From Castanea sativa (taxonomy: Eukaryota > Streptophyta > Magnoliopsida > Fagales > Fagaceae), in the NCBI RefSeq assembly GCF_040712315.1, contig NC_134020.1:13757751-13821750 (forward strand): a DNA stretch of 64,000 nt. The letters are read 5' to 3'. The notes under the pieces were generated by a model. The model did not search any database, was not told the DNA's origin, and saw only the letters and a list, made by a program, of their open reading frames with translations. Position 1 is the first letter of the stretch; each line of letters begins with the position of its first letter. A program made the translations under genes and the position numbers. This document shows positions 1 through 12,013 of the stretch, piece after piece.

Positions 1-403
1 GGTATAAGGCTAGGTTAGTTTCCAATGGCTATACACAGAGAGAGAGTCTTGATTTTCTAGAAACCTTTTCACTTGTGGCCAAAACTGTTTCAGTTCGAGT
101 ATTGCTTGCCTTGCCTGCCAAGGGTTGTCCTCTGCATCAGTTGGACATCAATAATTCCTTTCTTCATGGAAATCTTGATGAAGAGGTCTATATGAGCTCG
201 CCGCCTGGTTTTCACAATAAGGAGTTTGTTTCCTCATCTGCCACTCCGACAGCCACTCTTATGGTTTCTAAATTGGTTAAGTCTCTCTATGGCTTAGGGC
301 AAGCCTCTAGGCAGTGAAATACAAAACTTTCAACTACAGTCCTGCAACTTGGTTTCACACAGTCTCAGGCAGATTATTTACTTTTTGTTTACACCAAGGG
401 AAC
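1..403 (+). pseudogene. Ty1/copia reverse transcriptase, N-terminal part (cut by window edge and by an insertion)
   Basis: The translation matches the start of a copia reverse transcriptase: a KARLV-like beginning, the region before the first catalytic aspartate ([24 protein letters not shown]) and SLYGLxQASRQ. The usual Trp codon after ASRQ is TGA at about 316, a premature stop, after which the same frame continues to KGT at about 403. There the frame is broken by a 2.1 kb insertion and resumes at 2511. The gag, protease and integrase parts would lie left of the window. Domain identity is certain; the element is dead. Confidence 0.9.
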
Positions 404-2505
404 TATGAGAGACCAGAAAACTTGGGTGCTTTCAAAAAAAGGTTTAGGTATCGGCATCTTCCCTTTTCAAGATTCTATGGAGTCACCACTTATTTTATAA
501 GTAAAATAAGAAAACTTTATAATTTACAATATATCTTGAATAATATGCATCTTTATTGATTGGAAACAATTAGATCTTGGTAGAAAGAACTTTACATTGC
601 TTTGATTCCTAGGTACAATCTAATAAAAAAAGGAAAAATACAAAACTTTGTTTTCTAGTTACATTCTATCCAAAATAAAAATAAGACACTAAATCTACCA
701 ACCTAAAATTATAAGGTTTGGAGGCTAAGTTATAGGATGGAAAGGTGTTAGGCACCCACCTTGCCCAAACAGAGTCTGACCTTCAAGACTTTAAATGACC
801 ATTAAATACCCATAAAAAATGTCAAATGATGTACAACATATACCATATCAAATCCTAGACCTAGGATTAAAATGCTATTTAAGAACCTTAGATCTACCAT
901 TTTATTTTGTGTGAAAAGATTTGATGGGTATGTTTGATGAAAATTTTAATTTTGAGTTTTCATAGAAGAAAAAGAATGAATTTTTAATAAAAATTCAGAT
1001 CTGGTTTGGATTTTTAAATGTGGGGAAAAAAAATTTCTTTGAAAACACCAATTTTTTATGAAAGAAAAACAGATCTGGTTTTTACTTAGAAAACAAGAGT
1101 CAAATTTTTATTTGGAAAAATGCAGATCTGGTTTTTTTTTAAAAAAAATAGGGCAGATTTTTATTTGGAAAAATGAAAATCAGATTTTATAAATAAAATA
1201 CTGATCATATTTTATAATTAAAATACTGATCAGATTTTTTAAATAAAATACAAATCTGGTTTTCGTTTGAAAAAAACATAGAGAAAAATGCAGATTTGAT
1301 TCTAATTTTGAAAAACATGGAGAAAAATTGCAGATTTAATTTTAGTTTTAAGAGAAACACAAAGAAAAAAGTGCAGATCTCACATCTTATGGAAAGATTC
1401 AATCCTAGAACTAGGCATGCTCATCAATTAATCATGTGAAAATTCTTGGAAAGCGAAGGAGAACATGTAATAACATATGATAAACATAGTTTATCTAAAA
1501 ATTACAGAAACAACATCACATCCATGGAAAATAAAGCATATATGAAAGCAAGTTATGGAAACAAAGTTAGAATTATACCTGCATGAACTTAATCCACTAG
1601 TGGAGAACTATCCTAGAGATCAAAGAGAGTGCATATCTAAGGATTTAAGTGAAGCTTCTTAATAGAAAAGAAATTCCTAAAGCAAAGCTTCCAAAACTTC
1701 TTTAACGTAAGGGAAGAGAGAAGTCAAAAAAGGGGGTTCAAATTTCTTATTTTAGTTCCCTATTTATAGAGGTTTAGTGCTTAAAAAATAAGCTAGATTG
1801 GATCAAATACAAATTAGGCCAAATTTTTATCTCTAAATATTTGAAATTGATGCATTTTATCTTGATCAAAACATTTCCAGGCCAGGCCTTGAGGAAGTGC
1901 TGATCGGCACTCCTAGAATGCCGATTGGCCCTCTCAAGTGCCAAGCCCAATTGCTAACTTTGGTTCAGTACTCTCTTTTAGGGATTTCTTGGGTTGGAAA
2001 CTACATCTGGACATGTTTTTAACTTGTATTCCAAAATAAATCCCTTTTATTTTGATAATCAAGTCCTTAAAGCAATAATTATCTAATAGATAAATATTCT
2101 AAAAAGATTTAATTATCAACAATTCCCTTGTTATCTGAATATCCATTTTATCCTTATGCAACCAAACTTATTTTTGACAAAAACCAACAACCAATCACAT
2201 AATTATTTAATTAATTTTAATTGTTTAACCAATCAAAATTAATTCCAATTAATCACACGTGATCGGTTTCACCAGCATACAATGCATGCAGACTATGAAC
2301 ATTTGATCTTGTAATATCTTTCAATCCGACGGTCCAATTTGGGAATCAGGCATACCGTTGAGACTGTTAGAATCTCAAGATCATTTTTATGATATGCAAT
2401 GAATGATTTAATGCATGTAATGCAACTATGATTTTTGGGTATTTGAAATGGTCATTTTAGTCATCTTCCAAAACTAAATTATGGATGTAAAATCAAGTGT
2501 CTACG
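404..2505. mobile_element. 2.1 kb insertion in the copia pol, probably a solo LTR
   Basis: The copia frame stops at 403 and resumes at 2511. The junctions carry near-identical 5-bp copies, GGAAC at 399-403 and GGGAC at 2506-2510, consistent with a target-site duplication carrying one mutation. The insert begins TATGAGAG and ends GTCTACG; both ends are one transition away from the canonical TG...CA of an LTR. It has no coding capacity; a TATTTATAG box lies near 1762. Length suggests a long LTR such as those of Ogre/Tat or Athila elements, but I cannot assign the lineage. Confidence 0.55.
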
Positions 2506-2510
2506 GGGAC

Positions 2511-3535
2511 ATTATTCACTGCATTACTAATGTATGTTGATGATATGATCATCACAGGCAATGATCCAGCTTGTGTTGCGTCCCTAAAGCTAGTGTTAGA
2601 TAAGAAGTTTGGGATCAAGGATCTTGGTTCTCTCAAATACTTCTTAGGGCTGGAAATTGCAAGAAATGAGAAAGGGATTACTTCAAATTAGAGAAAATAT
2701 GCTCTTGAGGTTCTTAAAGAAACAAGAATGATTGGATGTAAACCTATTAAATCACCTATGGAACAACAGTTGAAGTCATCCAAAGGTGAAGGAGAGTTGT
2801 TAAGAGATTTTGGTCAGTACAGGAGGCTTATAGGAAAGTTAATGTATTTGACTTTGAGTAGGCTAGACATTACATATGTTGTGCATAGGCTTAGCCAATT
2901 TTTGGCACAACCTAGAGTGCCACATATTAAAGCAGCAACTAGAATTTTTTAGTATATCAAGGGCACACCGAGACAAGGAGTTTTCTTTCCTATGGATTAT
3001 GATTTACACCTGAAAGCATTCTATGATGTAGACTGGGCAGGATGCCATGACACCAAAAAGTCTCTCATTGGGTATTGTGTGTTCTTAGGAATGCTTTCAT
3101 TTCCTAGAGGTCAAAGAAACAAAGTGTAGTCTCGAGATCCTCTACTGAAGTAATGTACAGATCCACAACATGTGAAGTGACTTGGTTATTATACTTATTA
3201 AGGGACTTACATGTTTTGCATAATAAACCTGTCTTGTTGTACTGTGATAATCAGGCAGCTTTGCACATTGTTGCTAATCTAGTGTTTCATGAAAGATCAA
3301 AACATATTGAGGTAGATTGTCATATGAGAAATAGAATTCTGGATGCGGCAGTTAAGACCTTCTATGTGTCAACCAAGAATCAACTAGCAGATGTTTTCAC
3401 TAAGGCACTTGGGGTCAATAATTTTTTGGGTTTGGTTAAAAGGTTAGGCATCATCAATATCTTTGCTCATAGTATTGAATATCCTGAGTGTGTTATACAG
3501 AAGCAAGAAGCAAGAGCTTTTCTCTTAAGGGGGAG
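2511..3535 (+). pseudogene. Ty1/copia reverse transcriptase C-terminal part and RNase H
   Basis: Continues the copia pol of 1-403. The catalytic YVDD box (MYVDDMIITG) is present near 2530, followed by KYFLGLEIAR and the [13 protein letters not shown] connection. RNase H shows DWAGC near 3035, the SRSSTE-like region near 3145 and CDNQAALHI, then KHIEVDCHMRNRI and ADVFTKAL. Stops at 2689, 2950 and about 3110 and a small deletion after the DTKKS segment break the frame. It encoded the polymerase and template-removing nuclease of a copia element; no function remains. Confidence 0.9.
3527..3535 (+). promoter_or_regulatory. Polypurine tract of the copia element
   Basis: AAGGGGGAG lies directly before the TGTTGAAATT start of the 3' LTR. 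This is the usual position and composition of the plus-strand primer in copia elements. Confidence 0.7.
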
Positions 3536-3999
3536 TGTTGAAATTGAAAAGGAAAATCCAAAGCATCATGGCTAAGTTCAAGTTAAAAAGGAGAGGAGCA
3601 ATTGTCAAATTGTAGTGGCAAAGTCAATTTGGGCTAGCAAGGAGTTATTAAAGTTGATTGAAGCAATGCCATACTGTGAACAGTTCATCTATTCCTTTGA
3701 AGAGCTAATGCCACGTGGTTTAGGAAGTTAGAAGGCAGTTAGTGATTGAGCTCGACGTGTAATACATAGATAGGATTTTTCTTGTAACTGCTTTTCCCTC
3801 CAAAATGGGGAAGTTAGTTTTTCTGTTTTCTTTGCTTGCTTAGACAGTGTATATATAAGATTAGATGCTATGTATTATACCTCAATTTCTTGTATTCATT
3901 TTCTCTAATCAATAAAATCTGAGTTTTATTTAGAGAGAGTGTTCTAGAAGTTTTTACACCAAGGCTTCTGTCCAATCTCTCGAGGTCAGACACTCTCAA
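3536..3999 (+). repeat. 3' LTR of the copia element
   Basis: Starts TGTTGAAATTG immediately after the polypurine tract and contains a TATATAAG box near 3848 and AATAAAATC near 3911, the expected U3-R order. The end near TCTCAA (about 3994-3999) mirrors the TGTTGA start, so a terminal CAACA has probably mutated. The 5' LTR is outside the window, so the right boundary is approximate. Confidence 0.6.
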
Positions 4000-4789
4000 T
4001 TCTAATTTAGGCATAATTTCATGTCTATTAGCTTCTTTGTATTGGAAAATTATTTTCCTTAGGAAAAAGTCACCTAGGTTAAAATGTCCTGTTTGAATGT
4101 TCTTGTAGTTCTAGGTTTCGTTGTAAACCTAATCGGTTACATCCAATTACATAAATCAATAGTTCAAACCGCACCCAAAGGTAAGGCATTTTATAGGAAA
4201 TTTTGTACTAGAAACAATGGTATCTCCAATTATAGCCCCTCTAGGATGTAAAATATATTTTTTTCTCACCATCCCCATAGTGTATGAGGCAAATGTATGC
4301 ATTTCGAGAGGGTCGTATTCTATGGTTATGATTCTACCATATATGTCTTTTTCATTCTATCAAAAATCTATAGACGCTTATGACCTCCGCCTCTATGCCC
4401 TGTGGTAATGATTCCTCCGACATCACCCTCTCCTTAGTTGTTTTTGAGTTTTGATGGTTGTCGAGTGTAGTTATGGCCAGCTCCGTTCTCTCCTTGATTA
4501 GGTCAAGGTCTCAAGAAAGAAGTCAGTCATTACGTTCAAACTCATAATCCGACTACTAAATGTATAACAGCCTCTACCCCCAAAATCATTACAAAAGGAA
4601 CACTTGGGATTAGTTTGATGTGTCCATAGAATGCTCAGCACTCTTCTACCCATTTCCTTTTTGCATCCTCTAGTCTTTGTGTGTGTGTGTGTGTGTCTTT
4701 AATATGCTTACTTATAATTGTAGGCATGTGGGTCAATTCTTAACAGGCTTAAAAAATCTCAACCAGCAAGTCAAAGCAACCCACTAAGT
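4000..4789. other. Intergenic DNA, no gene seen
   Basis: AT-rich, no sustained reading frame with recognisable protein. A (GT)n microsatellite lies at about 4679-4696. Confidence 0.6.
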
Positions 4790-4992
4790 GTCCGTTTGGC
4801 TTCAGATTAAAAAATTAACTTATTTTACTATTCAGCTTATTTTTGCTACTATTTATGGGCCTCACTGCACTTTTTGATACTATTCATGGATCCCACTGTA
4901 CTATTTCAACTAACTTATAGCTTTATTTACAGTACTTTCAACAACAAAAAATTTAGTTTCAACAAAATAAGCGGATCCCAAACAAACCCTAA
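4790..4992. mobile_element. MITE, hAT-like
   Basis: A ~200-bp stretch starting GTGTCCGTTTGG and ending CCCAAACAAACCC, imperfect terminal inverted repeats. The interior repeats the motif 'TACTATTCATGG(G/A)TCCCACTG', typical of an abundant non-autonomous plant DNA transposon family. The target duplication is not clear, so the superfamily is an inference. Confidence 0.5.
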
Positions 4993-6915
4993 TTTGACAA
5001 TTAAAACCATCCAACCCACACTAACTCACATAAGAAGCCTGTGTGGTTTGCCATGAGTCAAAGCAAGTTGGGCGTGCGAGTGGGTCAGGCGAATTTTTTA
5101 CACAATCCTCCTACTTGCATCAATTGAATTCTTAAGAGGGTCAATTATATTTTTGGGGTAAAATGAATTGGTTTGCTTATCAAATGAAAGGAAATCAATT
5201 ACCCTTAGAAAATTAGGATCATACGAATTGAATGGTCCATGGGACGACCAATAGTAGTGGTCCTCTTAACCCTAACATAATTCCATTTTGTTATTTGTTG
5301 AGTTATCTTAAAAATTCTTAAAAAATTTATCCTAAATTGATTTTTTTTTTTTTTTTTAAGGACAGAAAATCTCCTGCCCTTGCGTTTCAATTGAATGGTC
5401 CATCATATGACCAATAAAGCAGCTCACATTGACCTTTTTAAAGTGAATAAAATAGGAGAAATGATATATCTACCATATTTTCACAAAAAATTTTAAGTGG
5501 AAAGATGTTATTGGTAGCTAAGTAAGTAATTTTAGTGGTAGTTCAAATTAAAGCATGTAACAACTTATCACTTAAGATTTATTGTGAAAATGTTGTAGAC
5601 GTATTACTTTTAATAAAATAAAGATGAAGTGTAAATGAAGGACCGGGATCCATCCAACCAGTAGTTAGTTGAATCTGATGTGAACTTCTCAATTCACCTT
5701 TGCTGTCCTCTTCTTTTTCTTTTTTTTTTTCCATCACGTTCTATTTTCTTCTATCTTTTATGTTTTTCACAAACACGCTTGGCATAAAATAAAATGGGTG
5801 TTTTGTATCGGTAGCGATCATATATCACCAAAGGATGGGAAGTAGATCAACTTTGGTAGATCCCACCATCCCAACAACACTATTGGGATATTTCATGGAT
5901 AGAGACTTGTACTTTACCCTTTAAACTATAAAAATTTACAATTATAATAAATTTTGCCAATTGCATCACATAATGTGATTGACTATCAAAATTAACAATC
6001 ATCTCACAAGTCACATGACCATCAAGGGTTGAAATTGTTGTTTTTTACCCTTGCAACCAATTAATGTGCTAAATTTTTATGATTACATAATTTACATGTG
6101 ACTATTAATTTCATCGATAAATCAAGTTATGAGATGTAATTTATAAAAGAGTAAAGTTTATTACACATTACTTGTTACACACCTTTGCACACATATAGAG
6201 ATTGCACTGAAAATAGGTGTGTGCCACAACTATTTTCCTTCATAAAATTTGGACAACTATAGTGGAGTTTACAAGTCTTCATGATTTAGGATGGAAGGTA
6301 CAAATATCTCATAATTTGGGATGGTTTCGTACAATTAAACCTCAATTTTTGTTTTTGGTTCAAGGTTGGGTGCTGTCCTGCGCCACTATATGAAGCGAAA
6401 CTGTAGTTAATGGGGAAAAATATTAGAAAATAAACTTCATTTTTTGTCGCAGCCTCAATGAAAAAGAATGCTTGCAGGCCAGCCATTGACAATGAAAAAT
6501 GAAAATCATTAGGCGGCCTAGTTGAGCGTAAAATATTTGCAAAATTGTGTCTGCAACTTTGCATCATGCATAACGTTAAGCCCAACTTTTGCATATAATA
6601 TTATTCAGGATTGAAGGAAGATAGTGGGTTTTAAACTTTTAATATGAGTCAAATATAAAATTACTAAAAAGATAGAGAAGAATTTAAGGACGACTATTCC
6701 ACATATGGAAAATTATAGAATATTGCAGTAGTACTATAAATGTAGGTCTGATAGAGTTATGGTGTGTCTTTGTATTAGAACTCATTTTCCTTTTCTTTAT
6801 GTGTGTGTGTTTGTTTCTCAAAAAATAAAAAATTTGTACGTTTTAGTAAAACTCACTATTATGCAAAAGAAAAAAGTATATATTTATGATACTACTAGAA
6901 TATTCTAGAATTACT

Positions 6916-6959
<44 letters not shown>

Positions 6960-7832
6960 CTAAAAGAAAGTAAATTGTTGTGAATGGAAGTTAACAGTAT
7001 TGCATGGTTTATTTTGACACCACGCAATCTTTCTTTTTCTTCTTTTTTTTTTTTTTTCTTCTTTTTTCTGGGAGTTATCCTTGCTTTTAGTTATTCGACA
7101 TGTTATGGGATATACAATAGTTAGATCATATAATCTTTATCGGGGATATTTTTTATATTTAAACATCTTAAATATAATTCGATTGCCTTTTACTCCTTTT
7201 GTGTAATTTTCAAATATGTAACCTAAATAATTGGATATATATATGTATGTGTATGTATGTATATATACACTATTGATCCATATAACTCTTGTTGTAATCA
7301 TCGTAATAGATTGGCTATAGTCTTTGATTTTGGGTGAATTGTGTAAATCTGTGCTTTTATGTTTGCGTGTTGATATTCTCTGCTCTTTGTTGTTTGCATC
7401 CCATAGATTTGTGTCAAGTTTCCTAATTCTTAATAAATAGAGTGAAATTGGATCTAAGTGGGAGCAATAGTCGCAAGTGTGATATTAGAAGATGTAGAAT
7501 GAGTGTGTGTGTATATATATATTGTTGAATATATTATTAGTAACGCAATGTATTATACCATGTCGTATATACTAAAGTGGATGCGGAAGTGGAAGCATAG
7601 AATAGGAACACTGAGAACACGAGATTACATGGTTCAGCCTTATTGGCCTACATCCACAGAGGAATCCCTTAAGGGCTACATCTTTATTGTATAAGAGTGT
7701 AGCACAGAACCTGTGTTACAATGAACCTAACATGAGCATATATAGGTGACTAAACCCTATACTACTAGTACAAGTAAGAGTAGGCTTGGGCCTATTACAT
7801 TGGGCTAATATGTCTAATATATATATATATAT
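4993..7832. other. Intergenic AT-rich DNA with simple repeats
   Basis: No supported gene. Contains poly-T at 5340-5358, a pyrimidine-rich tract at 7028-7068 and a (TA)n tract at 6918-6957. Around 7530-7800 the sequence (ACACGAGATTACATGG, GGCCTACATCCACAG) resembles a common plant interspersed repeat, but its ends are unclear. Confidence 0.5.
6918..6957. repeat. (TA)n microsatellite
   Basis: About 20 uninterrupted TA dinucleotides. Confidence 0.95.
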
Positions 7833-8675
7833 TGTAGGGATGGAGGGCCCAAATATAGGTATTAGGCCGTGGGCCGTGCCCGAGAACATCAGATAGCTTG
7901 AGAACAAGAAAATACTAATGAAGGCATACAGGTTAATGGGCCATAGGAGAAGTCTGATCATAAGGAGCTGGAAATGTTGTCCGAAGAGAAGTACCTCCTC
8001 GGCTAAACAGAGGAGAGGTCAAAGGTCCGACCCTTCATCAAGAACAAGGCAACAAGCAATTGTGCTGATAAGGATAAACATCAGATAGGGATAAGATAAA
8101 AGAGAGTTAGGAAATATCTGAGAAGAAAGCTGCTACCACTGCATTGAATGCTCTGCAGCTAACCCCCTAACCGCATTAATGTGAATGTGATATCTGAACA
8201 GTAATATTCAGCCTTACAAATACCTACAAAGATTTCAAAAATGTGCTGATAGGATAAGTATCAAATTCAGCAATTTGATCTACACGTGGAGGGATGAGAT
8301 GAAGGAAGGAAGGGGAATATAAATGAGAAAAACCTCATTACAGTGGGGATGATTAGAAAATCTAAGGAAAAAATCACTATAGATTCAAGAATTGTAATTT
8401 TGTATAAGTTTAAGAGAAATATATAAAAACAAACCATCCTTGGACTTGGCCAAGGAGAAATTTTCTTGCCCAAAACTGTCAAGTCCAAGGAGCAATTTTC
8501 TTGCTCAAAACTGTTTGTTTTATTCTTTCTAACAATAACTAACTTACTGGGACTACTATTCACTTAACTCATTGAAAATTCATCTGTAAGCCTACTTTCT
8601 AACAAATTCATTATTTTGGACTCTTTGGACCATTGACCCTTCATAAGGGCTTTAGGAGCAAATCGTGCCCGTGTG
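7833..8675 (+). mobile_element. Solo LTR, Tat-type gypsy family A
   Basis: Begins TGTAGGGATGG and is closely related along its length to the solo LTR at 28937-29743. TATAT lies on both sides (7828-7832 and from 8676), which fits a 5-bp target duplication but is inside a TA repeat. It holds the shared LTR core at 8127-8217 (GCATTGAA, CTGCAG, CCGCATTAATG, CTGAACAGTA) and a TATAAAT box near 8317. No internal region is attached, hence a solo LTR left by recombination. Confidence 0.7.
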
Positions 8676-9186
8676 TATATATATATCATAATAATTCATG
8701 TAACTCTTGTTGTAGCCATCATAATAAAATTACAACAAACTTGTGAACGTAGCCTTGGTTTTTGGGTGAAACATTTAAATCTATGAGATAATTTTTTCTA
8801 CTCTTTCTTTTCTGTTTTTTACATCTCATAGATCTGAGTGGTGTTTTCTAACACTGCTTATTATGTATTATAGCACCTAGGTATTTAATCGGTACTCTTA
8901 TATTCTTAGCTAAAAAGAAAGGTACTTATATATACTAAGATAACAATATACTTTCCTTTTGAATTTTTTTTTTAAAAAAAACTAAAATATACTTTGGTAA
9001 TTAAAGTTTGAGATTTTTCTTTTTCATTTTATCTATTTATGTTTCAAAAATTTTATATTGGCTCATCATATTTGATTTCATTTTCATATTGGTTCCGCTG
9101 TTCATTTTCGTTAGTAATTTAATTGTTAAGTTTCTTTCATGTTTAATTATTTCATAAAATATATATATATATACATATATATATAT
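8676..9186. other. Intergenic AT-rich DNA between two LTR insertions
   Basis: No gene. Ends in a (TA)n tract that served as the target of gypsy element 1. Confidence 0.6.
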
Positions 9187-9946
9187 TGTGGGGGTAAAAA
9201 TGCTTGAAGGCACGTTTGGGCCTTGGGCCTGGTTAGTTGGTATAAGTCTGTTCAATCAGAGTCTTCTGGGCCCACAGGTTAGTCCGCACTACAATGGTCC
9301 GAGAAGTAGTCCGAGGTGGAGTATCTCCTCGGACAGGCCCAGTAAAGGCCATGGGACTTGCTAAAGGAATTAAAGACTGAATTCTGGAAGGCCTGTTGGG
9401 TAAAGGCGTGATCCAAGCACCCATTAGAAGCAGAAACGTGGAAGAAATATCTGAGGAAAAAGCTGCTACCACCACATTAAAGGCCCTGCATCTACCTCCC
9501 TGGCCGCATTAATAGGAAAATGACCTCTGAACAATAGTATTCAGCCTTCCAGCTATTATTTGAAGACTTTAAGAAGGTGGTGGATGGGATAAGTATCTAG
9601 GAGGAAGATCTGTGTTACACGTGGATGAAACAGGGAAGAAGAAGAAGGATATAAAAAGACGAGAGAGGAAAGAAGAGGGGGATCTCTTTTTTTTAAACTA
9701 AAAATTGTAATCTTTTGCTTAGAGAAAGAAAGGCTATACAAAGTGTCCTCGGCTTACGTTAGAGGAGGGTGTTTTGTCACATTCATCTATTACTTGCATA
9801 GACTATGACATTCTAGCATGTTTATCAACTTTCCAATATCCCTAACTTAGGTTTCAAACCCATACTCTACAAATTTCATTATATAAGGCTCTTTGGGCCT
9901 GAGCCCATCACTCATTTTGGGTCCGGGTACAAATTGTGCACTTACA
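9187..9946 (+). repeat. 5' LTR of gypsy element 1
   Basis: Starts TGTGGGGGTAAAAATG and ends GTGCACTTACA, directly followed by the primer-binding site. Pairs with 19393-20168 over the whole length. Contains the shared LTR core at about 9461-9556 and a TATA box at 9650. Confidence 0.93.
9650..9656 (+). promoter_or_regulatory. TATA box of the element 1 LTR
   Basis: TATAAAA in the 5' LTR, about 300 bp before the LTR end, the usual place for the start of the genomic transcript. Confidence 0.6.
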
Positions 9947-9966
9947 ATTGGCGGCGTCTGTGGGGA
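9947..9966 (+). promoter_or_regulatory. Primer-binding site of element 1
   Basis: ATTGGCGGCGTCTGTGGGGA follows the LTR end. Element 2 has the same site with GGCGCCG in place of GGCGGCG. The pairing tRNA is not assigned here. Confidence 0.75.
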
Positions 9967-9994
9967 ATCGAGTGTTGAAAGAAATTGGAAGGTG

Positions 9995-12007
9995 ATGGCA
10001 GGCTTAGGTTTGCGTCATGCAGAATCTCAGGGGTCCCAGCGCGAAGATCATTTTGACCGTCTCGAGCATTGGAGGGATTGAGAGGGAAGTGTGCATACAC
10101 CACACCATGATGCAAGCCACTCGTATAGTGGGAGCAGGGCCACTCATGAGGATGATGTTGAGGCCATGCAGAGGGAGATTAACCACCTCAAGAAAAAGCT
10201 ACGCCGTATCAGACGAAGGCGAGCTTCACCTCAGTCTAATCCTTCCTTTAGGGGGTCACGGGGAAGCAGTTACAGTCCAAGGTCCAAGACTCCCCCTAGT
10301 GAAACCTCCTCTTACAAGAAGGATGAGCTTCCAAGTTGTAAGCATAAGAAGTTTCCCTCCAGGGGCTTGGGTAACGATGCTATGAGCCGAGCGTTGCACC
10401 AACTCTCCAAGTCCCCCTTCTCATGCAGGATCGAGAAGGGAAGGCTTTCACGACGGTTCACTCAGCCCACCTTCACCATCTATAATGGCAGGACAGACCC
10501 AGTCGAACACGTGAGCCATTTTAATTAGAGGATGGCGGTACATTCCCAGAACGAAGCCTTGATGTGCAAAGTCTTTCCCTCTAGCTTGGGACCTGTCGCT
10601 ATGAGATGGTTTAACGAACTAAAGCTAGGGTCTTTCGATTCTTTCATGGAACTCACTAGGGCATTCGTGTCTCGATTCATTACATGCAGCAGAATCCCTC
10701 GGCCTTTGGACTCATTGTTATCTATGGCCATAAGGGAGGGTGAGACTTTGAAAGCATATTCTGACAAGTACTGAGAAATGTTTAACGAAATCGACGGAGA
10801 TTTTGATGAAATGGTGGTTAACACTTTCAAAGTGGGCCTCCCAACTGATCATGATTTAAGGAAATCTCTGACCAAAAAGCCCGTGCGAAGTGTACGTCAC
10901 CTCATGGATCGCATCAAGACGAACAAAAGGGTTAAGGAAGATCAACAACAAGGTAAGGGTAAGGCGAAGGTTATCCCGCATGAGAGAAGGGATTTCAGGT
11001 CGGACAGGTACCATAACAATAAGCCGAAGAGAGATTTCTCTAGGCAATCTAGTTCAGCCAATCCTCAAATAGTTAATACCGTATTCCAAGAACCGGTGCA
11101 CCAACTGCTGGAGAAAGTCCGTAAGGAACCCTACTTCAAGTGGCCCAGTAAGATGGCGGGGGACCCTACGAAACGGAATCAGAACCTTTTTTGCCAGTAT
11201 CATTAGGATGTGGGTCATACCACCGAGAATTGTTGGACCCTTTGGAACCATTTAAAGCAGCTTGTTAGCAAGGGAAAATTGAAGCAGCACCTGTATCAAC
11301 CCAACAGACAAGGTAATCATTCGGGTTCAAACAATCAGAAGAATAACTCATCTCGGCCACCTTAGGGAACGATTAATGTCATCTTCGCTGCACCGGGTAG
11401 GATCGGTTCCTGTCCCAGAAGGGTGATGGTGGTGTCACATTCCCATGCCGAGAAGTCTGGCTCAAGGCTGAAGAGGATCAAAGGGAGCACGCCTATTTTG
11501 GGATTCTCTAATAAAGATAAGGTTGGAACTATTCAACTACACGACGATGCCCTGGTGGTCACATTGAGGATAGGGAATTATGACGTCAAGAGGGTGATGG
11601 TCAATCAAGGTAGCGGTGCGGATACTATGTACCCTGACTTATTCAAGGGGCTTAATTTAGGGCTGGAGGATCTCACTCCCTATGACTCACCGTTGATAAG
11701 TTTTGAAGGGAAGGCTGTTATACCAAAGGGACAGATTCGATTGCCCGTACAATTTGGCTCGGAAACGGACGATGTGGATTTCATTGTGGTTGACGCATAT
11801 TCTCCATACACGGCCATCGTCGCCAAGCCTTGGCTGTATGCTTTGGGTGCTGTCTCTTTGACTTTACATGTTAAAGTAAAATTTCCCTCAGGTGGATTCA
11901 TTGAAGAAATTCTTGGTAGCTAATCGGTAGCAAGGCAATGCATATCGGCCGTAGTGCTGCATCAAGCCAAATCAGAGTCCTCGGCCTCGGCTGTGGAAGA
12001 CTTATAG
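9995..12007 (+). pseudogene. gag-pro: Gag-protease of gypsy element 1
   Basis: The ATG 48 nt after the LTR aligns with the gag start of element 2 (MAGLG...HAESQGSQ). The same frame runs to the UAG at 12005: Lys/Arg-rich N-terminal part, retroviral-gag-like capsid region (FTQPTFTIYNGRTDPVEHV, MRWFNELK), zinc knuckle CxYHxDxGHxTxxC near 11189, and an aspartic protease with the DQGSGAD-type site, here NQGSGAD near 11612, so the catalytic Asp codon is changed to Asn. Gag packages RNA; protease cuts the polyprotein. Premature stops relative to element 2: TGA 10079, TAG 10526, TGA 10772, TAG 11204, TAG 11363, TAA 11921. No frameshift in this part. Confidence 0.9.
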
Positions 12008-12013
12008 CAATTA
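12005..12013 (+). promoter_or_regulatory. Predicted leaky stop (readthrough) signal between gag-pro and pol
   Basis: TAG CAA TTA, in the frame that joins protease to reverse transcriptase. This fits UAG-CAR-YYA, the tobamovirus-type readthrough context. The homologous position in element 2 is TAG CAG TTA. Unlike the other stops in element 1, this one is present in both copies. Confidence 0.75.

Noticed and set aside
404..2505. The copia interruption as an intron
   Set aside because: No GT...AG at the frame junctions, and a 5-bp duplication indicates insertion.
4217..4408. 63-codon frame with a hydrophobic stretch
   Set aside because: No recognisable family, alternative reading in AT-rich intergenic DNA, no promoter or conserved copy.
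10526..11923. Other gag-pro stops of element 1 as readthrough or recoding sites
   Set aside because: Element 2 has sense codons at these places, and their contexts do not fit UAG-CAR-YYA; they are decay.
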